A DNA stretch of 64,000 bases from Rhizobium sp. BK602 (GCF_014195095.1 NZ_JACIBC010000013.1:1-64000); one strand, 5' to 3'. Shown: positions 34,299 through 43,418, numbered from the stretch's first letter. Notes: a model not told the origin generated them from the letters alone. Made by a program: numbers and translations.

Positions 34299-35270
34299 TT
34301 AGCGCTCCTTGGTATAGGGCACGCCACCTGCCTTTGGCGGCTTGGCGACGCCGATGAAGCCTGCGAGCAGGATGCAGGTCAGGATATAGGGCAGCGCCTG
34401 GAAAATCTGCACCGGCACTTCGCCGATGCCCGGAACCGCCTTGCCCTGCATGAAATTGGCGAAGGCATCGAGGAAGCCGAAGAGCAGGCAGGTGAACATG
34501 ACCGGCACCGGCTTCCACTTGGCGAAGATCAGCGCCGCCAGCGCGATATAGCCCTTGCCCGCCGACATGTTGTTGATGAAGGCGGCCGACTGGGCGATGG
34601 CGAGATAGGTGCCCGAGAAGCCGCAGAGGATGCCGGCAACGATCAGCGAGCGGTAACGCAGCCATTCGACCGAGATGCCGGCGGTATCGACGGCGCCCGG
34701 ATTTTCGCCGACGGCGCGCAGCCGCAGGCCGAAACGGGTGCGATAGAGAATCCACCAGGAGATCGGCACGGCGATGAAGGCGAGATAGGTGAGGATATTG
34801 TTGCCGGAAATGACATTGGCATAGAGCGGGCCGATGAACGGCACGTCGCGGACGGCATCGACGCCCGGCAGGGTGATTGCGGAAAAGCGCGCCGAGCCCG
34901 GCAGCGTCGGCGTGCGGCCGCCCTGGCCGAACCAGGCCTGGCCGAGCACGATGGTAAGACCCGCCGTCAGGAAGTTGATGGCGACGCCGGAGACGATCTG
35001 GTTGCCGCGATTGGTGATCGAGGCGAAGCCGTGCAGCAGGCCGAAGGCGACCGAGATGACGATGCCGGCGCCAAGCCCGGCCCAGGCCGAACCGGTGACG
35101 GAGGCGACACAGGCGGCGGCGAAGGCCGAGGCCAGCATCTTGCCTTCGAGGCCGATGTCGAAAATGCCGGCGCGTTCGGAGAACAGCCCGGCGAGCGCCG
35201 TGAAGATCAGTGGAATAGACAGGCGGACGGTCGAGCCAAATATGCTGATGAGGAGATCATAATATTCCAT
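34299..35270 (-). CDS. Nucleoside ABC transporter permease 2
   Basis: 323 residues of the BPD_transp_2 family, about 8-9 helices. Typical sequence: LIFTALAGLFSERAGIFDIGLEGKMLASAFAAA near the N terminus and RAVGENPGAVDTAGISVEWLRYRSLIVAGILCGFSGTYLAI near 205-245. With the permease before it, it forms the membrane channel of a nupABC/bmp-type nucleoside importer. Ends three bases before cdd. Confidence 0.93.
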   Translation of the reverse strand: MEYYDLLISIFGSTVRLSIPLIFTALAGLFSERAGIFDIGLEGKMLASAFAAACVASVTGSAWAGLGAGIVISVAFGLLHGFASITNRGNQIVSGVAINFLTAGLTIVLGQAWFGQGGRTPTLPGSARFSAITLPGVDAVRDVPFIGPLYANVISGNNILTYLAFIAVPISWWILYRTRFGLRLRAVGENPGAVDTAGISVEWLRYRSLIVAGILCGFSGTYLAIAQSAAFINNMSAGKGYIALAALIFAKWKPVPVMFTCLLFGFLDAFANFMQGKAVPGIGEVPVQIFQALPYILTCILLAGFIGVAKPPKAGGVPYTKER

Positions 35271-35280
35271 CGTCCGATCC

Positions 35281-36384
35281 TCACGTCCTGGCGAATTTTT
35301 GATAGATGCGCACCAGCGCGGGGCGGAACATATATTCGAGAGCGCCGGCGAACAGGATGACCAGACCCTGGATCACCACGATCATGTCGCGCGTGATGTT
35401 CGGCATGTCGAAGGACAGCGCGTCGCCGCCCTGATAGAGAATGCCGAACAGGATCGCCGCCAGGATGATGCCGAGCGGATGGTTGCGGCCCATGAGCGAC
35501 ACGGCGATGCCGACGAAACCGGCGCCGAGCACGAATTCGACCTGCAGGCGGGCAGAAGAGCCCATGACCGGATTGAGCGCCATCATCCCGGCAAGGCCGC
35601 CGGAGATCAGCATGGCGATGATGACCGTGCGGGCATAGGGAATGCCGGCATAGACGGCCGCCGTCGGGCTCAGGCCCAGCGTGCGCATTTCATAGCCGAG
35701 CTTGGTGCGCCAGACGAGCACCCAGACGAGGAAGCACATGACCAGCGCGATCAGGAAGGACACGTTGAGCGGCGCGGCACCGATGGTCGAGCCGAAGACG
35801 CTCATCAGCCAGTCGAGCTTCGGAAGCTGACCGCCCTCGAGGAAGGTGCGGGTTTCCGGCGCCATCTTGCCCGGCACGATCAGCACATGCACCAGGATGA
35901 AGTTCATCATCGCCGAGGCGATGAAGTTGAACATGATGGTGGTGATGACGACATGGCTGCCGCGCTTGGCCTGCAGCCAGGCGGGAATGAGAGCCCAGAG
36001 CGCGCCGAAGATGGCGGCGCCGACGACCGCGAAGGGCATCGTCACATACCAGGGCACATAGTTGTCGAGCGTCAGCGCCACCAGGGCGCAGCCGAGGCCG
36101 CCGACATAGGCCTGGCCTTCCGAGCCGATGTTGAACAGGCCGGCATGGATGGCGACCGCGACCGACAGGCCGGTGAAGATGAAGCTCGTGGCATAATAGA
36201 GCGTGAAGCCGATGCCCTCGCCGCTGCCGAGCGCACCCTGCAGCAGCAGGTTCAGCGCGTCGAGCGGGCTCTCGCCGATCAGCCAGACCACGAGGCCGGA
36301 GATCAGGAAGGCGACGATCAGATTGAGGATCGGGATCAGGCCGTAAGTGATCCAGTTGGGAAGCGGAACGGAAACGGTACTCAT
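35281..36384 (-). CDS. Nucleoside ABC transporter permease 1
   Basis: 367 residues, BPD_transp_2 family. About 9-10 helices; blocks include SFIFTGLSVAVAIHAGLFNIGSEGQAYVGGLG (about 65-96) and YEMRTLGLSPTAAVYAGIPYARTVIIAMLISGGLAGM (about 230-266). ATG 36384 with GAGG upstream begins 7 bases after the ATPase stop; a start at 36402 would overlap it. Confidence 0.93.
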   Translation of the reverse strand: MSTVSVPLPNWITYGLIPILNLIVAFLISGLVVWLIGESPLDALNLLLQGALGSGEGIGFTLYYATSFIFTGLSVAVAIHAGLFNIGSEGQAYVGGLGCALVALTLDNYVPWYVTMPFAVVGAAIFGALWALIPAWLQAKRGSHVVITTIMFNFIASAMMNFILVHVLIVPGKMAPETRTFLEGGQLPKLDWLMSVFGSTIGAAPLNVSFLIALVMCFLVWVLVWRTKLGYEMRTLGLSPTAAVYAGIPYARTVIIAMLISGGLAGMMALNPVMGSSARLQVEFVLGAGFVGIAVSLMGRNHPLGIILAAILFGILYQGGDALSFDMPNITRDMIVVIQGLVILFAGALEYMFRPALVRIYQKFART

Positions 36385-36391
36385 CAAGGCC

Positions 36392-37903
36392 TCACGCGGC
36401 AATGCCGGCCATCATCAGGCCGAGGGTCTGTTCACCGGCGTCAGCCGTTTTTTCGCCGACGACATGGCCGGCGAACATGACGAGGATGCGGTCGGACAGC
36501 GCGCGGATCTCGTCCAGCTCCACCGAGACCAGCAGGATCGCCTTGCCGGCGTCGCGCATCTCGATGATGCGGCGATGGATGAACTCGATGGCGCCGATGT
36601 CGACGCCGCGCGTCGGCTGGCCGATCAGCAGCGTCTTCGGGTCGCGCTCGATCTCGCGGGCGACGACGATCTTCTGCTGGTTGCCGCCGGAGAAATTGGC
36701 GGTCTTCAGCCGGGCGTTCGGCGGGCGGATGTCGTATTTCTCGATCTTTTCCATGGCATCCTTGCGCATGGCGTCGAGATCGAGCATGCCGGCCCGGCCA
36801 TATTTGCTGTCGCGATGATAGCCGAGCATGGAATTCTCATATTCCTCGAATTTGAGGACGAGGCCCATGTGATGGCGGTCTTCGGGGATATGGGCAAGGC
36901 CGAGGGCACGCAGGGCCGCCGGATCGGCGCTGCCGATCGGCTTGCCGTTCAGATGGATTTCGCCGGAAGCCGGCTTGCGGATGCCGGCGATCGCTTCCAG
37001 CAGTTCCGACTGGCCATTGCCGGCGACGCCGGCGATCCCGACGATCTCGCCGGCCCGGACATCGAAGGAGACATTGTCGACCATCGTGACGCCACGGCCG
37101 TCCTTGACGGTGAGGTTGCGCACCGAAAGCAGGACCTCGCCGGGACTGGGGGCGCCCTTCTCGACGCGCAGCAGCACGCGGCGGCCGACCATCAGCTCGG
37201 CCAATTCCTCGACCGTGGTTTCCGCCGTCTTACGGGTGGCGACCATCTCACCGCGGCGCATGACCGATACCGTATCGGTGATCGCCATGATCTCACGCAG
37301 CTTGTGGGTGATGAGGATGATTGTCTTGCCCTGATCGCGCAGCACCCGCAGGATGCGGAACAGATTGTCGGCCTCGGCAGGCGTCAGAACGCCGGTGGGC
37401 TCATCGAGGATGAGGATCTCGGCGCCGCGATACATGGCCTTCAGGATCTCGACGCGCTGCTGCTGGCCGACGGGAAGTTCCTCGATCAGCGTGTCGGGAT
37501 CGACATCCAGGCCATAATCCTTCTCCAGACGCCCGAGCTCGGCGCGAGCCGCCGCGACGCCCTTGGCCAGAAGGGCTCCGCCTTCGGCGCCCAGCATGAC
37601 GTTTTCCAAGACGGTGAAATTGTCGACCAGCATGAAATGCTGGTGCACCATGCCGATGCCGGCGGCGATGGCCGTCTGGCTGTCCCGGATGGCGATGGGA
37701 TTGCCGTTGATGCGGATCTCGCCGCTGTCGGCCTGATAGAAGCCGTAGATAATCGACATCAGAGTCGATTTCCCGGCACCGTTTTCGCCGATGATCCCGT
37801 GGATCGAACCCTTGGAAACGGTCAGGTTGATGTCTTTATTGGCGTGGACGGCACCGAACTTCTTGTCGATGCCCACGAGTTCGATGGCAGGCGTTTGGCT
37901 CAC
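36392..37903 (-). CDS. Nucleoside ABC transporter ATP-binding protein (two ABC domains)
   Basis: 503 residues with tandem ABC domains, as in sugar/nucleoside importers. Domain 1 has Walker A GENGAGKSTLM (about 38-48), signature LPVGQQQRVEILKAM and Walker B ILILDEPTGVLTP. Domain 2 has the degenerate loop GVAGNGQSELLEA typical of second domains, signature FSGGNQQKIVVAREI and LLIGQPTRGVD. It energises the two permeases downstream. Confidence 0.95.
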   Translation of the reverse strand: MSQTPAIELVGIDKKFGAVHANKDINLTVSKGSIHGIIGENGAGKSTLMSIIYGFYQADSGEIRINGNPIAIRDSQTAIAAGIGMVHQHFMLVDNFTVLENVMLGAEGGALLAKGVAAARAELGRLEKDYGLDVDPDTLIEELPVGQQQRVEILKAMYRGAEILILDEPTGVLTPAEADNLFRILRVLRDQGKTIILITHKLREIMAITDTVSVMRRGEMVATRKTAETTVEELAELMVGRRVLLRVEKGAPSPGEVLLSVRNLTVKDGRGVTMVDNVSFDVRAGEIVGIAGVAGNGQSELLEAIAGIRKPASGEIHLNGKPIGSADPAALRALGLAHIPEDRHHMGLVLKFEEYENSMLGYHRDSKYGRAGMLDLDAMRKDAMEKIEKYDIRPPNARLKTANFSGGNQQKIVVAREIERDPKTLLIGQPTRGVDIGAIEFIHRRIIEMRDAGKAILLVSVELDEIRALSDRILVMFAGHVVGEKTADAGEQTLGLMMAGIAA

Positions 37904-37940
37904 TATGGGCGGCTCCAGAAATCAGAATTCCGGATAAGAA

Positions 37941-37977
37941 AAGGGCGTATGACGCATTGAAGCCGCCATACGCCCTT
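37941..37977 (-). terminator. Hairpin terminator/attenuator between binding protein and ATPase genes
   Basis: Eleven-base arms AAGGGCGTATG and CATACGCCCTT with a 15-base loop, followed on the minus strand by TTTTCTT. It lies 9 bases after the binding-protein stop. Partial termination here would make more binding protein than membrane components. Confidence 0.75.
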
Positions 37978-37985
37978 GTTTCATA

Positions 37986-38981
37986 TCAGCTCTTCGGGCA
38001 GGCGTTGTCGACGGTGTAGTCGTGCACCTTGACCGTGCCGCCAATGATGTCGGCCGTTGCCTTGTCGACGGCGGCCTTGATTTCCGGCGTCACCAGCGGC
38101 TTGTTGTTGTCGTCCATAGCAACGCCAACACCCTCTTCCTTGAGGCCGAGTTCCTGCGTGCCGGCCGTGAACTTGCCGGCCTTGGCGTCGGTGAAGGCGT
38201 TGTAGACGGCGAGGTCGACGCGCTTGACGACCGAGGTCAGGACCGAGCCCGGATGCAGGTAATTCTGGTTGGAGTCGACGCCGATCGAGAGCTTCTTGTT
38301 GTCGGCGGCGGTCTGCAGCACGCCGAGGCCGGTGGCGCCGGCGGCCGCGTAGACGACGTCCGCGCCCTGGTCGATCTGGTTCTTGGTCAGCTCGCCGCCG
38401 CGAACCGGGTCGTTCCAGGCTGCACCCGTGGTGCCGGTCATGTTCTGGAAGACTTCGATCTTGGCATTGGTGGCGCGCGCGCCCTGCTCGTAACCACATT
38501 CGAACTTGCGGATCAGCGGAATGTCCATGCCGCCGACGAAGCCGATCTTGCCGCTCTTGGACGACAGGGCAGCCATGACGCCGGCGAGGTAGGAGCCCTC
38601 ATTTTCCTTGAACTTGACGGAACGGACGTTCGGCAGGTCGAGGCTGTCGTCGATCAGGACGAACTGGGTCTTGGGATATTCGGCCGCAACCTTCTGCAGG
38701 GCGGAGGTCCAGGCAAAGGAGACGGCGATGACCGGATTGAAGCCCTTGCTCGCAAAGTTGCGCAGCGCCTGTTCGCCCTGGGTGTCGCCCGTCGGCTCGA
38801 AGTCGCGATAGGCGATGCCGGTTTCCTTCTTGAACTTCTCGGCGCCGTTATAGGCGGCTTCGTTGAAGGATTTGTCGAACTTGCCGCCGGTGCCGTAGAC
38901 GATCGCCGGCTTGATGTCGGCCGCAAGCGCCGTTGCCGACATGGCAGCCAAGGCGAAAAGGGTCAAAACGGATTTTTTCAT
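37986..38981 (-). CDS. BMP family nucleoside-binding protein
   Basis: 331 residues with a signal peptide (about 1-20, LFALAAMSATALA-A) and no lipobox cysteine, so a soluble periplasmic protein. The BMP (basic membrane protein/PnrA) fold is shown by KPAIVYGTGGKFDKSFNEAAYNGAEKF, IAVSFAWTSALQKVAAEYPKTQFVLIDD, GFVGGMDIPLIRKFECGYEQGA and GADVVYAAAGATGLGVLQTA. PnrA-type proteins bind purine nucleosides. First gene of the operon; the ATG at 38981 has AGGG upstream. Confidence 0.93.
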   Translation of the reverse strand: MKKSVLTLFALAAMSATALAADIKPAIVYGTGGKFDKSFNEAAYNGAEKFKKETGIAYRDFEPTGDTQGEQALRNFASKGFNPVIAVSFAWTSALQKVAAEYPKTQFVLIDDSLDLPNVRSVKFKENEGSYLAGVMAALSSKSGKIGFVGGMDIPLIRKFECGYEQGARATNAKIEVFQNMTGTTGAAWNDPVRGGELTKNQIDQGADVVYAAAGATGLGVLQTAADNKKLSIGVDSNQNYLHPGSVLTSVVKRVDLAVYNAFTDAKAGKFTAGTQELGLKEEGVGVAMDDNNKPLVTPEIKAAVDKATADIIGGTVKVHDYTVDNACPKS

Positions 38982-39363
38982 GAGTTGCAGCCCTATTGTT
39001 TCTATCTTGTTGGGTCCTCCCGCAAGCCCGTTGGCCGGACATGTCTGCGGAACCGCCGGCCTCCCCCGAGGCCAAGCTGGCGCGCATCCTTGCATGGCTG
39101 CACGAAAAATTCACGAGAAATTTTTCAGTTGGTAAAGATTTGTGGGAATTGCCAAAATCCCGCTCAGAGGCGCTGATTTTTGGACAATTTCGCTCTCAAA
39201 CTGCGATTTTATTAGCCAGCGGCGCGAAAAAAGCCGGTGCGCGACGGCGCAGGGAGGCTCTCGAAATCCGCATTCCGGAGCACATCGACGCCGTGTTTGA
39301 CGACCGCGAATTCCATGAATGGCACAGGCGCCGCCGTCGATCTTGAAGGGCTCGCCCGCAACC
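38982..39363. other. Intergenic region upstream of nucleoside operon
   Basis: About 380 bases with no supported gene. It contains an AT-rich stretch (39110-39210) likely to hold the promoter of the binding-protein gene. No clear operator dyad is seen. Confidence 0.4.
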
Positions 39364-39681
39364 TCAAACGCTGAAACGGCCCGCGACCGCCGGCTTCTTG
39401 TAGGCGACCATCCACAAGAGCAGCGAGATCACCAGGAAGACCGCGAAGGCCGGCTGGAACAGCAGCCATTGCATCACCAGATCGTAGAGGCGGGGATGGA
39501 CATAGTAGGAAATCAGCGACTGGACATTCGCGAGCGACGTGGGGCTGACGTCCTTCCAGGCATCTTCCATCGGCGTCATGACCACGGCTGATGCCGCGAC
39601 CGACTGAATGGAATCGATGGTTCCGGCAACCACCGCAACGACCAGCGCGACGAGGCTGGCAAACCGCAACAGGAAACGCAT
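39364..39681 (-). CDS. Small inner-membrane hypothetical protein, 105 aa
   Basis: Starts at ATG 39681 with a strong AGGAGGAG. Two membrane helices: residues about 4-25 (FLLRFASLVALVVAVVAG) and about 70-90 (LLFQPAFAVFLVISLLLWMV). The loop between (DSIQSVAASAVVMTPMEDAWKDVSP, NVQSLISYYVHPRLYDLVMQW) should be periplasmic. The family is not named by me, but the layout looks like a conserved rhizobial membrane protein. It stands alone next to tRNA-Ser. Confidence 0.75.
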   Translation of the reverse strand: MRFLLRFASLVALVVAVVAGTIDSIQSVAASAVVMTPMEDAWKDVSPTSLANVQSLISYYVHPRLYDLVMQWLLFQPAFAVFLVISLLLWMVAYKKPAVAGRFSV

Positions 39682-39912
39682 AAACTCCTCCTGATACTCA
39701 ACTGGCGTCGGCCATTCATCGCTGGCCGATCGTATTTTTCTCCATCCTTTTCCTTAGATAAGTTGCGCGCGAAACAAGTGCAATGGAGGAGAAGTGGATA
39801 GTTTTCTGCCAAGAAGTCAAAAAACTGTCAGATTTGGGTTGATCCTGGAAAATTCATCGGTATATATCGCGCCGTTCCCACGATAGCTCCTCCTAGGATG
39901 CGAAGTGCAGAT

Positions 39913-40002
39913 GGACAGGTGGCCGAGTGGTTTAAGGCGCACGCCTGGAACGCGTGTGTACGTGAAAGCGTACCGTGGGTTCGAATCCCACCTTGTCCGC
40001 CA
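39913..40002 (+). tRNA. tRNA-Ser (anticodon GGA)
   Basis: A 90-base class II tRNA. Acceptor GGACAGG pairs with CTTGTCC, the CCA is encoded at 40000-40002, and G is the discriminator. The anticodon stem CACGC/GCGTG closes the loop CTGGAAC with anticodon GGA at 39947-39949. A long variable arm (GTACGTGAAAGCGTAC region) and T arm GTGGG-TTCGAAT-CCCAC complete the serine-type fold. It reads UCC and UCU codons. Confidence 0.96.
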
Positions 40003-40119
40003 TTCTTCTCGAAAGAATCAGCTCAGCAAACGGCTATCGCCAAAGGCCGCCGATCCGTGCCTCATGCTTCCGTTTCGGCACCATCCGCGCTCTTCCCTCA
40101 CCCATCATCCATAGCTCCG

Positions 40120-40896
40120 TCAGATCAGATGCGGGGCGTTCCTGACGATGACATAGGCTGCGACGACGAGGACGAGCGCGGCGAATATCCAGTTGAGAGC
40201 TCTCGTGCTTGTGGAAAGGCGGGTGGCCAGCAACATGCCGAGCGCGCCGCCGATGACGCCGCCGAGGATGAACTCGGCGGCCAGCGGCCAGTCCACCAGA
40301 CCGGCGCTGGCATAGTTGAATGCCGTCGCGAGACCGAAGGTGCCGACGGCAAGCAAAGACGAGCCGATGGCGCTGATGGTCCGCATGCCCGTGGCGAAGA
40401 TCAGCGCGGGGACGATAAGAAACCCGCCGCCGATGCCGAAGAAGCCGGATGCCGCGCCGGTGGCTATGGCCGCCCCAGCGGTGACGATGCACATGCGCCG
40501 GTCGACGGGACGCTGCCGTCCCTGGGCGTCGCGACGTGGGCGCAGCATGAGCAATCCCACGGCGACCATCACCAGACCGAAGAGAAACAGCAGGCTCTTG
40601 CCATCCACCAGAAGGCCGAGACTGGAACCCAGCACCGCGCCCAAAGTTCCGACCAGGGCGAAGACGATGGCACACCGCCACCACACATGTCCCTTGCGGG
40701 CATGGTTGACGAGATTGGCATAAGCATTGATCGAGACGGCCAGCGCGCCGGTGCCGATCGCGACATGCGGATTGGCGACGCCGACCACATAGAGAAGCAG
40801 CGGCGTGGCGAGGATCGATCCGCCGCCGATCAGCCCGAGCGAGAAGCCGACGAGGCCGCCGGAACCGACCGCGGCGAGGAGAGAAGCGGCCATCAT
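40120..40896 (-). CDS. Sulfite exporter TauE/SafE family protein (TSUP)
   Basis: 258 residues, about eight helices in two inverted halves with the TSUP glycine-rich motifs GFSLGLIGGGSILATPLLLYVVG near the start and GFFGIGGGFLIVPALIFATGM in the middle. TSUP members move sulfur-containing anions. It is the last gene of the blh-bigR operon and overlaps the preceding gene by ATGA. It likely exports sulfite made by the persulfide dioxygenase; that is inference from context. Confidence 0.9.
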   Translation of the reverse strand: MMAASLLAAVGSGGLVGFSLGLIGGGSILATPLLLYVVGVANPHVAIGTGALAVSINAYANLVNHARKGHVWWRCAIVFALVGTLGAVLGSSLGLLVDGKSLLFLFGLVMVAVGLLMLRPRRDAQGRQRPVDRRMCIVTAGAAIATGAASGFFGIGGGFLIVPALIFATGMRTISAIGSSLLAVGTFGLATAFNYASAGLVDWPLAAEFILGGVIGGALGMLLATRLSTSTRALNWIFAALVLVVAAYVIVRNAPHLI

Positions 40897-41333
40897 CGCA
40901 GGCTCCTGGCGATCAGCCGGTCGTGAATGACCATGCCGGCGGCCATGGCGGTGACGAACAGAAAGGCCGGCAGCGCTCCCGTCGCAAGCGCCGAGATCAC
41001 CGGTCCGGGGCAGAAGCCGCCGAGCCCCCAGCCGACGCCGAAGATCGCCGATCCGATCAGCACCTGTTTGTCGATGGCAGTCTTCGAAGGCAGACGGAAC
41101 TGCCGGTCGAGCGCAGGCTTCGCCATCCGGCGCTGGAGCAGGACACCCGGCACGGCGACGAACACCGCACCTGCGAGCACGAATATGAGGCTCGGGTCCC
41201 AATGGCCACTCGCGACATCGAGGAAACCGAGGACGCGCGCGGGATCGACCATGCCGGACAGCGACAGGCCGAAGCCGAAGATTGCACCCGCCGCAAGGGC
41301 GCCGGCGAGGCGAGCATGGGCGGAGAGGTTCAT
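40893..41333 (-). CDS. YeeE/YedE-type protein (DUF6691-like)
   Basis: 146 residues, four helices. The key motif GWGLGGFCPGPVISALATG contains the cysteine found in sulfur-transport half-subunits. N-terminal AIFGFGLSLSGMVDPARVLGFLDV is typical of this half. With the next protein it should form one complete YeeE-like sulfur (thiosulfate or persulfide) transporter from two short chains. Both ends overlap neighbours by four bases. Confidence 0.9.
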   Translation of the reverse strand: MNLSAHARLAGALAAGAIFGFGLSLSGMVDPARVLGFLDVASGHWDPSLIFVLAGAVFVAVPGVLLQRRMAKPALDRQFRLPSKTAIDKQVLIGSAIFGVGWGLGGFCPGPVISALATGALPAFLFVTAMAAGMVIHDRLIARSLR

Positions 41334-41737
41334 TGCAATATCCCCATGGCGGTCGCCGTGACTATTCCCGTGGCAAGGAAGACGGCCGTCGCCGCGAATG
41401 AACGCTTGGAGAAACGGGCAAGGCCGAGAATGCCATGGCCCGAGGTGCAGCCGGACCCCAGGCGCGTGCCTATCCCGACCAACAGGCCGGCAAGAAGCAC
41501 GATGGGCCATGAGGCGGAGACCGTCATGGCCGGCATGCGGCCGAAGGCTGCGGCATACAGGAGCGGGCCGGCGAGAAGGCCGGCGATGAAGGCGGCGTTA
41601 GGTGCCATGTCATGGCCGCCGAGGAGACGGCCAAGGATGCCGCTGATGCCGGCAATCCGACCGTTGAGAAGCAAGAGCAGCACCGCCGACAGGCCGAGCA
41701 GCATGCCGCCGAAAAGCGGAAAAAGATATGGTGTCAT
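41330..41737 (-). CDS. YeeE/YedE family sulfur transport protein
   Basis: 135 residues, four helices, with the motif RLGSGCTSGHGILGLARFS whose cysteine is used for sulfur relay in YeeE proteins. It is the partner half of the 146-residue protein encoded next and is translationally coupled to it and to bigR by short overlaps. Confidence 0.9.
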   Translation of the reverse strand: MTPYLFPLFGGMLLGLSAVLLLLLNGRIAGISGILGRLLGGHDMAPNAAFIAGLLAGPLLYAAAFGRMPAMTVSASWPIVLLAGLLVGIGTRLGSGCTSGHGILGLARFSKRSFAATAVFLATGIVTATAMGILQ

Positions 41738-42075
41738 GCCTGCTTCTCCGGCTGGCAGAAGATACCGTAGAGGGCCTGGATGAGCTGTGCCGCCTTCTCT
41801 TCCGTCAGCCGATAGAAGATCTGCTTGGCTTCGCGGCGCGTCTCGACGACATCCGCCTCGCGCAGCACGCCGAGCTGCTGGGACAGCGTGGGCTGGTGGA
41901 TATCGAGTCTTTCCTCCAGCTCGCCGACCGAATATTCGCCTTCGGCCAGCGTGCAGGCCAGCATCAGGCGGACAGGATGCGCCAGCGTCTTCAGCAATGA
42001 AGCGACTTCGCCGGCCCGGCTCGCCATATCCTCGGGCGGGACGGCGGCGCGTATCGAATTCGCTTTCATCACCAT
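41734..42075 (-). CDS. bigR: BigR-type ArsR family persulfide-sensing repressor
   Basis: 113 residues. The winged helix has YSVGELEERLDIHQPTLSQQLGVLREADVVETRREAKQIFYRL. Two cysteines, C41 (LACTLAEGE) and C107 (IFCQPE), match the pair that forms a disulfide or polysulfide bridge in BigR/SqrR proteins and releases DNA. It lies directly behind blh with a 7-base overlap and should repress its own operon through the palindrome at 43386-43418. A second ATG at 42069 is possible. Confidence 0.93.
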   Translation of the reverse strand: MVMKANSIRAAVPPEDMASRAGEVASLLKTLAHPVRLMLACTLAEGEYSVGELEERLDIHQPTLSQQLGVLREADVVETRREAKQIFYRLTEEKAAQLIQALYGIFCQPEKQA

Positions 42076-43364
42076 GCGGCGCCCTCCAATGCGTTGAGCG
42101 GCAGCTTGAGATAGCGCCGGCCGTTATCCTCCGGCTCCGGCAGCCGACCGCCGCGAATGTTCACCTGCAGCGCTTGGAGGATCAGTTTCGGCATCGGCAG
42201 CGTCTTGTCGCGCGCCTCGCGGGTCGCCACGAAAGTCTCCTCGCTCGCTCCGGCGATATGCGGGTTGGCGCGCTTCTGCTCGCCGACCGTGCTTTCCCAT
42301 TTGGCGTTTCGCCCACCCGGCTGGTAGTCGTGGCCCGTGAACAGTCGTGTCTCATCGGGCAGCGACAGGATGCGCTGGATCGATGCCCATAGGACCCGCG
42401 CGCTGCCGCCGGGAAAATCGGTACGGGCCGTACCCGAATCCGGCATGAAGAGCGTGTCGTGGACGAAGGCGGCATCGCCGATGACATAGGTGACCGAGGC
42501 GAGCGTGTGGCCGGGCGAGAACATGACGCGACCTTCGAGACTGCCGATCGCGAACCTGTCGCCATCGTCGAACAACCGGTCCCATTGAGACCCGTCGGCC
42601 GCGAACTCCGGCAGATTGTAGATATCCTTCCACAGCCGCTGCACGCCGACGACTTGGGCGCCGATCGCCGTCGGCGCGCCGGTCTTCTGCTTGAGATAGT
42701 CGGCGGCCGAGAAGTGGTCGGCATGCGGATGCGTGTCGAGAATCCATTCGACCCTCAGTCCCTCGGTCCGCACATAATCGAGGATGGCGTCGGCATGCGC
42801 GGTCGCCGTCGCGCCGGATTTCTCGTCAAAATCCAGAACGGGGTCGATGATGACGCAGGCCTTGGTCGAGGGATCGCTGACGACATACTGGATGCTGCCG
42901 CTGCGGGGATCGTAGAAGCCCTTGACCTTCGGCACGCGCACGTTTTCGCGCGCCAGCCAGCGCGCCGCGCCGGAGAGGTCGAAACCGAAATTGCGACCGA
43001 AGCTTTCCACATCCTCTCGCTTCATCCGCCCGTCGAGAACTTCGCCAAGCGCGTAAAGCGTCAAAGCGCGGGTTCCGCTCTTGCAGTGGGCAAGAACAGG
43101 TCCGTGCGCATCCGACAGAGCTTTCCGGAACGCCTCGACATCCGCCTCGGTGATGGCGGGACCGGTGACCGGAACGAAACTATAGCCGAGAGAGGCCGCC
43201 TGCGCGGCCGATGCCTCGGCAGCATTGCCCGGCTGGCCCGGCTCTTCGCCGTCCGGCCTGGCGTTGACGATGTGCGCGAAGCCCTGCTTGGCGAGGGCGC
43301 CGAAGGCGGTAAGCTCAGGTTGGGCGGATATTGCCAGACTATCCGTGATTTTGATGAAAGTCAT
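42069..43364 (-). CDS. blh: Blh, DUF442 / metallo-beta-lactamase fusion (persulfide dioxygenase type)
   Basis: 431 residues. Residues 1-110 are a DUF442 domain with a rhodanese/phosphatase-like loop HCKSGTR (C94). Residues about 145-380 are an ETHE1-like metallo-beta-lactamase with THPHADH (H212, H214, D216, H217) and later FSPGHT and FTGHDY histidines. It oxidises glutathione persulfide to sulfite, with the N-terminal domain handling the sulfur. First gene of the bigR operon, ATG 43364 after AAGGAG. Confidence 0.93.
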   Translation of the reverse strand: MTFIKITDSLAISAQPELTAFGALAKQGFAHIVNARPDGEEPGQPGNAAEASAAQAASLGYSFVPVTGPAITEADVEAFRKALSDAHGPVLAHCKSGTRALTLYALGEVLDGRMKREDVESFGRNFGFDLSGAARWLARENVRVPKVKGFYDPRSGSIQYVVSDPSTKACVIIDPVLDFDEKSGATATAHADAILDYVRTEGLRVEWILDTHPHADHFSAADYLKQKTGAPTAIGAQVVGVQRLWKDIYNLPEFAADGSQWDRLFDDGDRFAIGSLEGRVMFSPGHTLASVTYVIGDAAFVHDTLFMPDSGTARTDFPGGSARVLWASIQRILSLPDETRLFTGHDYQPGGRNAKWESTVGEQKRANPHIAGASEETFVATREARDKTLPMPKLILQALQVNIRGGRLPEPEDNGRRYLKLPLNALEGAAW

Positions 43365-43385
43365 GGCGACTGCTCCTTGGCAAAT

Positions 43386-43418
43386 ATCAATATACAATTA
43401 CGTATAATGTATATTGAT
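43386..43418 (-). promoter_or_regulatory. BigR-type operator over the blh promoter
   Basis: Perfect 11-base arms ATCAATATACA (43386-43396) and TGTATATTGAT (43408-43418) flank an AT-rich 11-base centre. On the minus strand a promoter can be placed with -35 TTGATT at 43429-43424, a 17-base spacer, and -10 TATACG at 43406-43401, so the palindrome covers the -10. It is 22 bases from the blh start codon. Confidence 0.8.

Noticed and set aside
39212..39469. 85-codon open frame on the minus strand
   Set aside because: It overlaps the well-supported 105-residue membrane protein in another frame, has no ribosome site, and gives an Arg/Gly/Pro-rich translation.
39913..40002. tRNA-Ser as an integration site for a mobile element
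   Set aside because: No integrase gene, no repeated 3' tRNA end, and the genes that follow are an ordinary chromosomal sulfur operon.
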